NCBI RefSeq assembly: GCF_022376445.1
Contig: NW_025955293.1
Coordinates: forward strand, 1-43,843
Length of the DNA: 43,843 nucleotides
Reading direction: 5' to 3'
DNA from: Fomitopsis serialis
Lineage: Eukaryota; Basidiomycota; Agaricomycetes; Polyporales; Fomitopsidaceae
Shown here in pieces: positions 32,962 through 43,843 of the stretch; the first letter of the stretch is position 1; each line of letters begins with the position of its first letter. The position numbers and the translations under genes are program-made. Below the pieces are notes generated by a model. The model was not told the DNA's origin. It made no database searches and worked only from the letters and a program-made list of their open reading frames with translations.

Positions 32962-35135
32962 ACACATTTTTGTAGTAATTCTAATACGTGGACTACTAAT
33001 TCAACAATGAGTACTTGCAAAGACCACCATCTTTCGCTGTGCCTCGCTCTTTCTGAATCTCTCATCTGCAACGCTTCAATGAAGGGCGCCAGGCGTGGTC
33101 TCGTGATCTGCAACTTGATTCGCTTCTTGTGTCCGTTTCTTATGTCTCATTTATCCTCTAATTTGTATCGTTTCTTCAGCTGTCCTCAACTCTCGTCCCT
33201 ACGTCTCTCGCGCGGACAGCCTGCAAGACGCCTACCAGGTTGAGCGGAATTACCGTGCGCCCCGTCGCCAAATCGCCGCTGCCCCTCCCACGGCAAGCTC
33301 GGAAAAGCTGATACGGTCACGCCAACACGCGCGGCGAGGCTGCCAGAGGAAACACCACCCGGTTGACGCGTGCACAGGGACATCTAGACGCACTCAACGA
33401 ACGCACTCAACGAACGCGCCCACGGCGGAGACGGGCCAATCATGTGGAGGGCTGCGCTAGGAAAGCTCAAGTGCGAAAGGAAGCATGGTCGGATGGAGGC
33501 GCGAGGAGTAGCAAACAGAGTAAGCACTCCGGTTCATTACCCTCTACCGTCACCCGTACCCTCGCGTTATGCGCCCCCGCTCTCGTACATTGTGCACCGC
33601 GAAGTTGCTATATGCCGACCGACAGACTTCCCAGCGCGAACGCGAGCTGCAGCTCAGCCTCTCCTCGTATCCTCACCTCAGCGCCTTCCCTGCTGGTCCG
33701 TGCCCCCGTGCATACCTCACCTAACCTTTACGCCCATGTCCGGCACTGCCGCCGGTACCAGCAGCAAGTTGCAGCAAGACTTGCGCCACTGGACTCGCTG
33801 GCTGGAATCACTGGCGAGACTGTCCGCGCCTCGCATGACACTGCCAGTCTCGGCGGACCGCCACGAGAGCATCCAGGCGCAGTCAATCATCTCTTCTCTG
33901 TGGGCCTCCCTGGCGATCTAACTCAACAGGGGTCTGCGGAAGATGCTCGGCTGCTCCCCACCTCTGGACCGTTCACGCTACACCACCCGCCGACCCGACT
34001 GCCTTCCCAAATGCACTCTCCATTTGACAACTCACTTGGCTGCTACGAACATCTGTCCTGTCTGCTCGTGATCGCGCTAGCAATCCCGATCTCTCAACTG
34101 CCCGTAATCGTCATCCCTCGTGCGCCGTCAGCCCGTCCCAGATAGCTATTTGCGCGTGCCATTCGGTAAGTTGGCAACAGGCCTGCGCCCTCTCGCTGCG
34201 ATCGATCGACGGAGATCAGCTGCTGCTCGACGAGCATGAGCGACCGTGCCTAATCGGCGGGTCTGATCACTCACTCACTTTGGCTCACTCAGACACACTG
34301 TGGCCACCGCCTTGCCTTCGCTCGCCCACGCGTCCGTGCGGATTGCCACGCCTCCGTGCGGATTGCCGCGGAACCATTGTGCGCCGGTGCATAGTCCTGT
34401 TGCCTACTCGGCGGGTCTGATTGCTCCCTCACTTTGGCTCACTCAGACGCACTGTGGCCTCCGCCTTGCCTTCGCTCGCCCACGCCTCCGTGCGGATTGC
34501 CGCGGAAGCATTGTGCGCCCGTGCGCCGGTGAGTGGTCCGGTTGCCGTGTCTTAACGCGTAGCGAACACAATAGGTAAGGCCATCATTGACTGCTGGTGG
34601 TGGGCGGATGATAGCTTGTACAGTAGCAGAAAATAGTGTAGTTGATCGTCGGAAGAATATGCTTGCATTATGCTTGTGTTCGTGGTGCCTCAAGATTACT
34701 TCATCGTTCTGTTCCAGCGAATGTTTTGCGGCAAATGAATTCTTAAATCTTGAGGTAAGTAAGGTTCTTGAAGCTGGGACCTCGCAGCCTGCACGTCAAG
34801 TTTCGTAAGGCTTACGTAGATCAACTGTGTAGTTTCTATTCAGCGCTAACAACACCGCGTCTCCGAAGGCTTCCAGAACTTCAACCAGCCGCGAATCTCA
34901 TGTGCTCATGCCTGCGCAGTGCGGTCCCATGCTCGTGCCCTTGGCTTCCATCATCCTCCGACCAGGCTCGCACTACTGCTACGACCAGCGGAAGACTTCC
35001 AGAACCTCATCCCGCGGTGAGTCAGAGTCCGCTCACACGGTGCGTCAGAGTCCGCTCACACGGTGCGTTATCTGATACCTATTTTCACCGTTCAACACTC
35101 AGCTCTCGCTCCCAGTGAATGTACTGCACCTCTGA
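32962..35135. other. Gene-poor 2.2 kb at the outer palindrome arm
   Basis: No coding region supported. The palindrome begins (within the window) at 33042. Open frames of up to 260 codons at 33363-34145 run in a GC-rich stretch, lack recognisable motifs and are broken in the mirror copy by several small deletions. It includes a tandem duplication at 34258-34545 and a 24-bp doubled unit (CAGAGTCCGCTCACACGG) at about 35019-35066. Confidence 0.55.
34258..34545 (+). repeat. Two-unit tandem duplication
   Basis: A unit of about 130-160 bp is present twice, each with CACTTTGGCTCACTCAGAC and CTTCGCTCGCCCACGC. The first unit carries an extra small duplication of TCCGTGCGGATTGCC. The mirror array is at about 42351-42638. 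Confidence 0.8.
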
Positions 35136-38100
35136 ATGGCTACCCGACAGTCTCTCCGCAATGCCGCACGCCAGTCTGGCGGCCAGCCGACCACGAAGGC
35201 TAAGACTGGTCGGGCTGCTGCCAAGTCAGCGCCGGCTGCTAAGAAGGCAACCGCCACGAAAGCCTTATTGAAGGGTGCCGCGGGCTCCAAGCGCAGCAGG
35301 CTGGAAACACCAGAGAGAGATGGCCAGACCTCTCAGCCCGACGTTCTGTCCCCGTCCGAGAAGCGGACGTATGACAGGCTGAAAGCGAAGATGGAGCAGG
35401 CCGAGAAGCAGGCGGCCGCCGAACGTCGAGCCAGTGAGTGCCCAATTCACATGGGTTGGGATGGACGAAACAGAACTAATGGCTGAACTGACGATAGACA
35501 TTCATAAAACAAGCACCGCTATGTTGCTCGCTGAGAATGCGTCTGGCGGAGAGGACGACGAGGACGAGGATGAGCAACCGAGGCGTAAGAAGCTGAAGAA
35601 GAACAAGGAGATCAGGTCCGAGGAGGAGGAGGAGGCAATGCAAGTGGAGCCCGAGGAGACAGAGATGGACGCTGCGCCTCCGCGCGGTGAGTCCGATACT
35701 AGCTGACATCTCTGGCAACTACTAATGCAGCTCGATCGCAAGCCAAACCTAAACCAAGGCCTGCGTATGGCAAGAAATCGACGGACAAACCTGAGGTTGA
35801 GGATGATCCAGACGACGGGACGCGGCCGACGCTCGACCCAGACGAGCGTAGCCTTGCGAGGGCTCTCGGTACGTGGGTATTCCGTTAGACGGTCAGCTAA
35901 TCTGTGACTCATATCGTAGGTGAGAATCGCTCGTCCTCGGCGAAGGGAAACAAAGCTTCAAAGGCGAAGCAGCGGAACAACAGGGATGACCGGGACAGTG
36001 CGTCCAATGACGGCGAAGAGCGTCGACCTGCTGTCACACAGCCGGCCAAAGGCAAGAAGGTGTTGCGCATGGACGCTGTCGTAATTGACTCACCTCCAAA
36101 AAGGGTCAAGGTGCGCATTGATCTCAGTAGATACTTATTTTGACGTAGATTATGCAGAACGTGGTCGACAAGAACAAGGGCAAGGGTACAACGATCGAGA
36201 AGAAGAAGAAGCCGAAGCAGCGGAGCGACTGGTTGGACACCGACACCGAGTCGGAGAACGAGATGGGGACAGAGGTGGACGAGGTGGAAGAAGACGATGA
36301 GCTCAGCAGTGACAGCGACGAGGTGTCGGAGGAAAGCAGCGAGGACGAAGGGACTGGTTGGACACTGACACCGAGTCGGAGAACGAGATGGGGACAGAGG
36401 TGGACGAGGTGGAAGAAGACGACGAGCTCAGCAGTGACAGCGACGAGGTGTCGGAGGAAAGCAGCGAGGACGAAGGGACGGACGAGGACAGTGGGGATGA
36501 CGTGATAGTAAGTCAACTGTCCCAAGTCCATCGCTCTAACCGCCATGTTCTGCAGGTTGTCAAGGCCCCTAAGGGCAAGACCCAGCGTTCCAAAGGCAAG
36601 GGAGGCAGACGCAGCCGCGGCAGCGCGGACAGGCCAAAGTCTGAAGGTCGTCGCCGTGCGCAGGCCAGGGACATCCCGGAGACCCTCAGGCCGGTCGTTA
36701 CGTGCTCACAGATGTATCTCCGCCTCCGCCTCTCCCTCAATCATGCATGGACCGCCGAGAAGATGCAGAATAGCAGCCAGCTCCCCGACAAACACAGGGT
36801 CATCAAGAGAGCCCTGAGGGATGCTCGCAAACATCGCGCCGAGGACGGTAAGAAGATAGCGTACCTTGTCAGTGGGTTCAAGACCCTGAGAGCGAAAGGC
36901 AACAACAACCTTCGCAAGATGGTCGCCAGCGTTGTAAGTACGTCGGTTCAAATCACACCATACAATCTTAGTCTCTTTTTGCAGGTATGGACGGGCGCGT
37001 CTCAGCTCCGAAACGAGGTCAAGAAGAAGGCGAAGACCGTCGTCGACAACGCTTACGGCCTCGGCAGCCTCTCGACGCAGCGGAGAGTCGCGGCTGCAAC
37101 GTTCCTCCTCAAGTCCAACACACAGGGCAAGTACTCGATGCAAAACTTCATTTTCGGCGACATCGACATCGCCTGGCAGTCGGACGAACCTCATGAGGTC
37201 GACATGAAGGTATGTCAGTAGCTAACTACTGTTGATGTGTGCACTTGAAGTGACCCACAGGCGAGCGTTGTGAACCGCAAGAAACCGTTCCAGCACAGGG
37301 CGCTGTCCGACGTCATTGTGCAGCACTGGTTCCACGGACACAGGGACACTGCGTCGGTCGCGGCGTACGATCGCTTCAGTGAGGTTCCCGACAATCTCAT
37401 AGCCATCGTCTGCAACGCGGTAAGCGGTGTTCACCTTCGTGCGCAAATAATTGAACAATGTTTCCTAGATTGAGGCGGCGTTGGTGGACATAGCCACAGG
37501 GACTCATCAATTCTCTAACAAGCTGTACGCTCCTAAGTGAGTTATATCTCCGTCTAGCTGTGTTTATACCTGATGCGTGCATAGGTGGGGCAATGTCATG
37601 GGGATCTTGGATCAGTTCAAGCACAACGCACCGGCGGCATACCAGTTGCTGAAGGAGATGATCTGGACCAATGTCAGGTAAGTTTATATTCTGGCTACGG
37701 TCAATAAATGTGTATCTAACTGTTGCTCCAGTGCCCTAGTCGACGAACACAAAGCCCCGAAGAAGGACGCGCAAGATGATGACGACGCCGGTAGCAGCAT
37801 TGGCGAGCAATTCATCGCTTGGAGTGATATCGAGGTCGGCGACACTACTGCGACAACAAAGGCTGCGAAGGCTGCCGCGAAGCCGTCGTCTTCGTCTGCG
37901 AAGGCCGCCACGAAGCCGTCGTCTTCGTCTGCGAAGGCCGCCACGAAGCCGTCGTCTTCGTCGTCGACAAGGCAGACCGGCAGTAAGTTTGTCAGATCAA
38001 TTCATGAGTACCTAACAACAACACACATGTAGATCGTCGTGCAGCAGTTGAGCCGGAGATCGACGCTGAAGGTTCTGCTCCTCATGACGGTGAGTTCATC

Positions 38101-38189
38101 TGTACCTGAAATACAGGGCCAAACTGATCAACATTTGTGCGCTGATTTATCCAGAAGAAGGTCCCCAAGACCCCTCCGATGATGCGTGA
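35136..38189 (+). pseudogene. DUF6532-like gene, left copy, frame broken by a 125-bp duplication
   Basis: Thirteen exons can be placed: 35136-35433, 35498-35686, 35731-35868, 35920-36110, 36158-36507, 36556-36933, 36985-37209, 37261-37419, 37469-37536, 37585-37677, 37732-37982, 38033-38089, 38155-38189. All have GT..AG introns of 44-65 nt. Without the duplication the product would be 768 residues. The N-terminal half is basic and acidic low complexity (KKLKKNKE, KGKKVLR, KGKGTTIEKKKK, DEVEEDDELSSDSDEV). The folded part runs from RDIPETLRPVVTCSQMYLRL through WTGASQLRNEVKKKAK and SMQNFIFGDID to HRALSDVIVQHWFHGH and FSEVPDNLIAIVCNAIEAAL, which resembles DUF6532 of agaricomycetes. The tail has three AAKAATKPSSSS units. 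The 125-bp tandem duplication in exon 5 shifts the frame. Function is unknown; the composition suggests a nuclear or chromatin protein. Confidence 0.75.
36227..36476 (+). repeat. 125-bp tandem duplication inside exon 5
   Basis: 36227-36351 and 36352-36476 are near-identical, differing for example at ACACC versus ACACT just after the start. The right palindrome arm has the unit once. Since 125 is not a multiple of three, the duplication destroys the reading frame downstream. Confidence 0.92.
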
Positions 38190-38226
38190 GCCCCAGCATC
38201 TGCGTACCTCAACCAATGCCCATTTC

Positions 38227-38767
38227 CATCAGGAAAAACTCACTTGTCTTGACAAGTGTATTAGGACCGTCATGGCTTGCAGACAGCACGACTCTTGGCA
38301 AGACAAGTCTCTGCTTTATGTGCTTGGACAGGACAGCCAGTACTTAAATATAAGATTTACTTTGTGCTTTCAGTATGTTGATGCAGGCAGACATTCTAAG
38401 CCTTGCTGACCTTGCATGTCATATATGACACTGCTTGCTAGCCAGGACGCATGGATCTTGTAGGTACATATCAGGGTACCCATGGCTTTCAAAAGCATTT
38501 GAGTCTTGTGGTACTTTCCACAATCAATACAAATCAATCGGAATTGAAACCGCGTTATCATTAAACAGGTGAGAAGTTGTTACACTTTGACGAAAAATTA
38601 TACAAAGCACGACGGAGCGCGACAGGGCGACAGATGACATAACACTGATCTACATAGATAGCCCCAACCCTGTTCCATGCAGTTGTACCAGTAGTAGATA
38701 TTCTAAAGACTGGTCAGGCAACGTTCTTGAATCTAGAATAATGAATGCAAAGCATGCTCACCGAGGA
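38227..38767 (+). repeat. 541-bp dispersed repeat, copy 2, at the palindrome axis
   Basis: Same sequence as 17816-18356 with a few substitutions. It forms practically the entire spacer (38228-38764) between the two palindrome arms, sharing only two or three bases with each arm. Its ends coincide with the ends of the arms. Confidence 0.9.
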
Positions 38768-38802
38768 AATGGGCATTGGTTGAGGTACGCAGATGCTGGG
38801 GC

Positions 38803-41761
38803 TCACGCATCATCGGAGGGGTCTTGGGGACCTTCTTCTGGATAAATCAGCGCACAAATGTTGATCAGTTTGGCCCTGTATTTCAGGTACAGATGAACTC
38901 ACCGTCATGAGGAGCAGAACCTTCAGCGTCGATCTCCGGCTCAACTGCTGCACGACGATCTACATGTGTGTTGTTGTTAGGTACTCATGAATTGATCTGA
39001 CAAACTTACTGCCGGTCTGCCTTGTCGACGACGAAGACGACGGCTTCGTGGCGGCCTTCGCAGACGAAGACGACGGCTTCGTGGCGGCCTTCGCAGACGA
39101 AGACGACGGCTTCGCGGCAGCCTTCGCAGCCTTTGTTGTCGCAGTAGTGTCGCCGACCTCGATATCACTCCAAGCGATGAATTGCTCGCCAATGCTGCTA
39201 CCGGCGTCGTCATCATCTTGCGCGTCCTTCTTCGGGGCTTTGTGTTCGTCGACTAGGGCACTGGAGCAACAGTTAGATACACATTTATTGACCGTAGCCA
39301 GAATATAAACTTACCTGACATTGGTCCAGATCATCTCCTTCAGCAACTGGTATGCCGCCGGTGCGTTGTGCTTGAACTGATCCAAGATCCCCATGACATT
39401 GCCCCACCTATGCACGCATCAGGTATAAACACAGCTAGACGGAGATATAACTCACTTAGGAGCGTACAGCTTGTTAGAGAATTGATGAGTCCCTGTGGCT
39501 ATGTCCACCAACGCCGCCTCAATCTAGGAAACATTGTTCAATTATTTGCGCACGAAGGTGAACACCGCTTACCGCGTTGCAGACGATGGCTATGAGATTG
39601 TCGGGAACCTCACTGAAGCGATCGTACGCCGCGACCGACGCAGTGTCCCTGTGTCCGTGGAACCAGTGCTGCACAATGACGTCGGACAGCGCCCTGTGCT
39701 GGAACGGTTTCTTGCGGTTCACAACGCTCGCCTGTGGGTCACTTCAAGTGCACACATCAACAGTAGTTAGCTACTGACATACCTTCATGTCGACCTCATG
39801 AGGTTCGTCCGACTGCCAGGCGATGTCGATGTCGCCGAAAATGAAGTTTTGCATCGAGTACTTGCCCTGTGTGTTGGACTTGAGGAGGAACGTTGCAGCC
39901 GCGACTCTCCGCTGCGTCGAGAGGCTGCCGAGGCCGTAAGCGTTGTCGACGACGGTCTTCGCCTTCTTCTTGACCTCGTTTCGGAGCTGAGACGCGCCCG
40001 TCCATACCTGCAAAAAGAGACTAAGATTGTATGGTGTGATTTGAACCGACGTACTTACAACGCTGGCGACCATCTTGCGAAGGTTGTTGTTGCCTTTCGC
40101 TCTCAGGGTCTTGAACCCACTGACAAGGTACGCTATCTTCTTACCGTCCTCGGCGCGATGTTTGCGAGCATCCCTCAGGGCTCTCTTGATGACCCTGTGT
40201 TTGTCGGGGAGCTGGCTGCTATTCTGCATCTTCTCGGCGGTCCATGCATGATTGAGGGAGAGGCGGAGGCGGAGATACATCTGTGAGCACGTAACGACCG
40301 GCCTGAGGGTCTCCGGGATGTCCCTGGCCTGCGCACGGCGACGACCTTCAGACTTTGGCCTGTCCGCGCTGCCGCGGCTGCGTCTGCCTCCCTTGCCTTT
40401 GGAACGCTGGGTCTTGCCCTTAGGGGCCTTGACAACCTGCAGAACATGGCGGTTAGAGCGATGGACTTGGGACAGTTGACTTACTATCACGTCATCCCCA
40501 CTGTCCTCGTCCGTCCCTTCGTCCTCGCTGCTTTCCTCCGACACCTCGTCGCTGTCACTGCTGAGCTCGTCGTCTTCTTCCACCTCGTCCACCTCTGTCC
40601 CCGTCTCGTTCTCCGACTCGGTGTCGGTGTCCAACCAGTCGCTCCGCTTCTTCGGCTTCTTCTTCTTCTCGATCGTTGTACCCTTGCCCTTGTTCTTGTC
40701 GACCACGTTCTGCATAATCTACGTCAAAATAAGTATCTACTGAGATCAATGCGCACCTTGACCCTTTTTGGAGGTGAGTCAATTACGACAGCGTCCATGC
40801 GCAACACCTTCTTGCCTTTGGCCGGCTGTGTGACAGCAGGTCGACGCTCTTCGCCGTCATCGGACGCACTGTCCCGGTCATCCCGGTTGTTCCGCTGCTT
40901 CGCCTTTGAAGCTTTGTTTCCCTTCGCCGAGGACGAGCGATTCTCACCTACGATATGAGTCACAGATTAGCTGACCGTCTAACGGAATACCCACGTACCG
41001 AGAGCCCTCGCAAGGCTACGCTCGTCTGGGTCGAGCGTCGGCCGCGTCCCGTCGTCTGGATCATCCTCAACCTCAGGTTTGTCCGTCGATTTCTTGCCAT
41101 ACGCAGGCCTTGGTTTAGGTTTGGCTTGCGATCGAGCTGCATTAGTAGTTGCCGGAGATGTCAGCTAGTATCGGACTCACCGCGCGGAGGCGCAGCGTCC
41201 ATCTCTGTCTCTCGGGCTCCACTTGCATTGCTCCTCCTCCTCCTCTTCGACAAGCTCGTCCTGTTCTTCATCATCGCTGGACCTGATCTCCTTGTTCTTC
41301 TTCAGCTTCTTACGCCTCGGTTGCTCATCCTCGTCCTCGTCGTCCTCTCCGCCAGACGCATTCTCAGCGAGCAACATAGCGGTGCTTGTTTTATGAATGT
41401 CTATCGTCAGTTCAGCCATTAGTTCTGTTTCGTCCATCCCAACCCATGTGAATTGGGCACTCACTGGCTCGACGTTCGGCGGCCGCCTGCTTCTCGGCCT
41501 GCTCCATCTTCGCTTTCAGCCTGTCATACGTCCGCTTCTCGGACGGGGACAGAACGTCGGGCTGAGAGGTCTGGCCATCTCTCTCTGGTGTTTCCAGCCT
41601 GCTGCGCTTGGAGCCCGCGCACCCTTCGATAAGGCTTTCGTGGCGGTTGCCTTCTTAGCAGCCGGCGCTGACTTGGCAGCAGCCCGACCAGTCTTAGCCT
41701 TCGTGGTCGGCTGGCCGCCAGACTGGCGTGCGGCATTGCGGAGAGACTGTCGGGTAGCCAT
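38803..41761 (-). pseudogene. DUF6532-like gene, right copy, frame broken in exons 1-2
   Basis: Mirror copy of the gene at 35136-38189 with the same exon structure. Exon 5 is intact here and reads through as one frame from NVVDKNKGKG to the VVKAPKGK exon. It also keeps 11 residues (SDDEEQDELVE-like) that the left copy lacks. Exon 1 has one base fewer near 41625 (GTGCC to GTGC), which leads to an early stop. Exon 2 has two further single-base losses in G runs. The three losses sum to three, so the downstream frame is restored. All three are homopolymer contractions, so sequencing error is a serious alternative to true decay. The two copies are thus broken at different places. Confidence 0.75.
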
Positions 41762-43843
41762 TCAGAGGTGCAGTACATTCACTGGGAGCGAGAGCTGAGT
41801 GTTGAACGGTGAAAATAGGTATCAGATAACGCACCGTGTGAGCGGACTCTGACGCACCGTGTGAGCGGACTCTGACTCACCGCGGGATGAGGTTCTGGAA
41901 GTCTTCCGCTGGTCGTAGCAGTAGTGCGAGCCTGGTCGGAGGATGATGGAAGCCAAGGGCACGAGCATGGGACCGCACTGCGCAGGCATGAGCACATGAG
42001 ATTCGCGGCTGGTTGAAGTTCTGGAAGCCTTCGGAGACGCGGTGTTGTTAGCGCTGAATAGAAACTACACAGTTGATCTACGTAAGCCTTACGAAACTTG
42101 ACGTGCAGGCTGCGAGGTCCCAGCTTCAAGAACCTTACTTACCTCAAGATTTAAGAATTCATTTGCCGCAAAACATTCGCTGGAACAGAACGATGAAGTA
42201 ATCTTGAGGCACACGAACACAAGCATAATGCAAGCATATTCTTCCGACGATCAACTACACTATTTTCTGCTACTGTACAAGCTATCATCCGCCCACCACC
42301 AGCAGTCAATGATGGCCTTACCTATTGTGTTCGCTACGCGTTAAGACACGGCAACCGGACCACTCACCGGCGCACGGGCGCACAATGCTTCCGCGGCAAT
42401 CCGCACGGAGGCGTGGGCGAGCGAAGGCAAGGCGGAGGCCACAGTGCGTCTGAGTGAGCCAAAGTGAGGGAGCAATCAGACCCGCCGAGTAGGCAACAGG
42501 ACTATGCACCGGCGCACAATGGTTCCGCGGCAATCCGCACGGAGGCGTGGCAATCCGCACGGACGCGTGGGCGAGCGAAGGCAAGGCGGTGGCCACAGTG
42601 TGTCTGAGTGAGCCAAAGTGAGTGAGTGATCAGACCCGCGATTAGGCACGGTCGCTCATGCTCGTCGAGCAGCAGCTGATCTCCGTCGATCGATCGCAGC
42701 GAGAGGGCGCAGGCCTGTTGCCAACTTACCGAATGCACGCGCAAATAGCTATCTGGGACGGGCTGACGGCGCACGAGGGATGACGATTACGGGCAGTTGA
42801 GAGATCGGGATTGCTAGCGCGATCACGAGCAGACAGGACAGATGTTCGTAGCAGCCAAGTGAGTTGTCAAATGGAGAGTGCATTTGGGAAGGCAGTCGGG
42901 TCGGCGGGTGGTGTAGCGTGAACGGTCCAGAGGTGGGGAGCAGCCGAGCATCTTCCGCAGACCCCTGTTGAGTTAGATCGCCAGGGAGGCCACAGAGAAG
43001 AGATGATTGACTGCGCCTGGATGCTCTCGTGGCGGTCCGCCGAGACTGGCAGTGTCATGCGAGGCGCGGACAGTCTCGCCAGTGATTCCAGCCAGCGAGT
43101 CCAGTGGCGCAAGTCTTGCTGCAACTTGCTGCTGGTACCGGCGGCAGTGCCGGACATGGGCGTAAAGGTTAGGTGAGGTATGCACGGGGGCACGGACCAG
43201 CAGGGAAGGCGCTGAGGTGAGGATACGAGGAGAGGCTGAGCTGCAGCTCGGTTCGCGCTGGGAAGTCTGTCGGTCGGCAATATGAACTTCGCGGTGCACA
43301 ATGTACGAGAGCGGGGCGCATAACGCGAGGGTACGGGTGACGGTAGAGGGTAATGAACCGGAGTGCTTACTCTGTTTGCTACTCCTCGCCTCCATCCGAC
43401 CATGCTTCCTTTCGCACTTGAGCTTTCCTAGCGCAGCCTCCAATGATTGGCCGTCTCCGCCGTGGGCGCGTTCGTTGAGTGCGTTCGTTGAGTGCGTCTA
43501 GATGTCCCTGTGCACGCGTCAACCGGGTGGTGTTTCCTCTGGCAGCCTCGCCGCGCGTGTTGGCGTGACCGTATCAGCTTTTCCGAGCTTGCCGTGGGAG
43601 GGGCAGCGGCGATTTGGCGACGGGGCGCACGGTAATTCCGCTCAACCTGGTAGGCGTCTTGCAGGCTGTCCGCGCGAGAGACGTAGGGACGAGAGTTGAG
43701 GACAGCTGAAGAAACGATACAAATTAGAGGATAAATGAGACATAAGAAACGGACACAAGAAGCGAATCAAGTTGCAGATCACGAGACCACGCCTGGCGCC
43801 CTTCATTGAAGCGTTGCAGATGAGAGATTCAGAAAGAGCGAGG
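41762..43843. other. Gene-poor outer part of the right palindrome arm
   Basis: Mirror of 33042-35135. No gene is supported. It contains the mirror of the tandem duplication (about 42351-42638). It is about a dozen bases shorter in total than the left arm, through scattered small deletions. Confidence 0.55.

Larger units (their letters stand above)
33042..38227 (+). repeat. Left arm of the giant palindrome
   Basis: Near-identical mirror of 38765-43843. Paired coordinates sum to 76992 next to the axis. The sum then falls to 76867 (a 125-bp duplication in this arm), rises to 76898 (net 31 bases more in the right arm), and falls to 76885 at the window edge (small deletions in the right arm). The inner end is exact at CCAATGCCCATTTCC. 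The outer end is not visible because the right arm is cut by the window edge. Confidence 0.96.
38765..43843 (-). repeat. Right arm of the giant palindrome, cut by window edge
   Basis: Mirror of 33042-38227. Differences from the left arm include absence of the 125-bp duplication, a 33-bp in-frame stretch missing from the left arm, and many one- or two-base deletions, often in homopolymer runs. The arm is still in full similarity at the last base of the window. Confidence 0.96.

Noticed and set aside
33363..34145. A 260-codon frame at the outer part of the palindrome as a gene
   Set aside because: No motif, no introns typical of the neighbours, and the mirror copy is cut by several small deletions that change the frame.

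Overview
The window is nuclear DNA of a filamentous basidiomycete, most likely an agaricomycete; a polypore-like host is a guess. The evidence is gene style: many introns of 43-64 nt with GT..AG ends and CTAAC/CTGAC branch sites. The gene content agrees: a Plavaka-type transposase, a TET/JBP-type dioxygenase, a DUF6532-like protein, a PCL-type cyclin and an expanded CK1-type kinase. Nothing looks prokaryotic. This is an accessory, transposon-rich, rearranged region; at most four loci look like uninterrupted genes.

Region 1 (1-16410) is a large inverted duplication built around two hAT transposons. The right copy (11366-14515, +) encodes an apparently intact 861-residue transposase. The left copy (about 5185-8239, -) is dead. 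Each copy is followed by a 1.7 kb block ending in a fragment of the splicing-factor gene prp8, and these blocks (97-1806 and 14701-16410) are almost identical although the transposases have diverged. A third, internally deleted and chimeric prp8 fragment (8745-9790) lies between them. A 3.2 kb palindromic non-coding element (1808-4993) has inserted into the left copy only; the right copy still shows the empty target site.

Region 2 (16411-23171) holds an intact CK1-like kinase (16704-17740), a 541-bp repeat (17816-18356) that recurs at 38227-38767, gene-poor DNA, and a tandem pair of decayed PCL-type cyclin genes (20744-22722, -).

Region 3 (23172-32961) holds a frame-broken Plavaka transposase (-), an intact 579-residue protein with a possible PD-(D/E)XK nuclease-like core (+), and a TET/JBP-like 2-oxoglutarate/Fe(II) dioxygenase (+) in which the usual 2OG-binding arginine is replaced by histidine. 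A transposase, a candidate nuclease and a candidate 5-methylcytosine oxidase side by side is the most system-like neighbourhood here.

Region 4 (33042 to the right edge) is a giant palindrome with arms of about 5.1-5.2 kb, each carrying one 13-exon DUF6532-like gene in mirror image, around a spacer that is the 541-bp repeat. The palindrome runs off the window. The two gene copies carry different lesions. Many single-base differences sit in homopolymer runs, so an assembly or sequencing contribution must be kept in mind.
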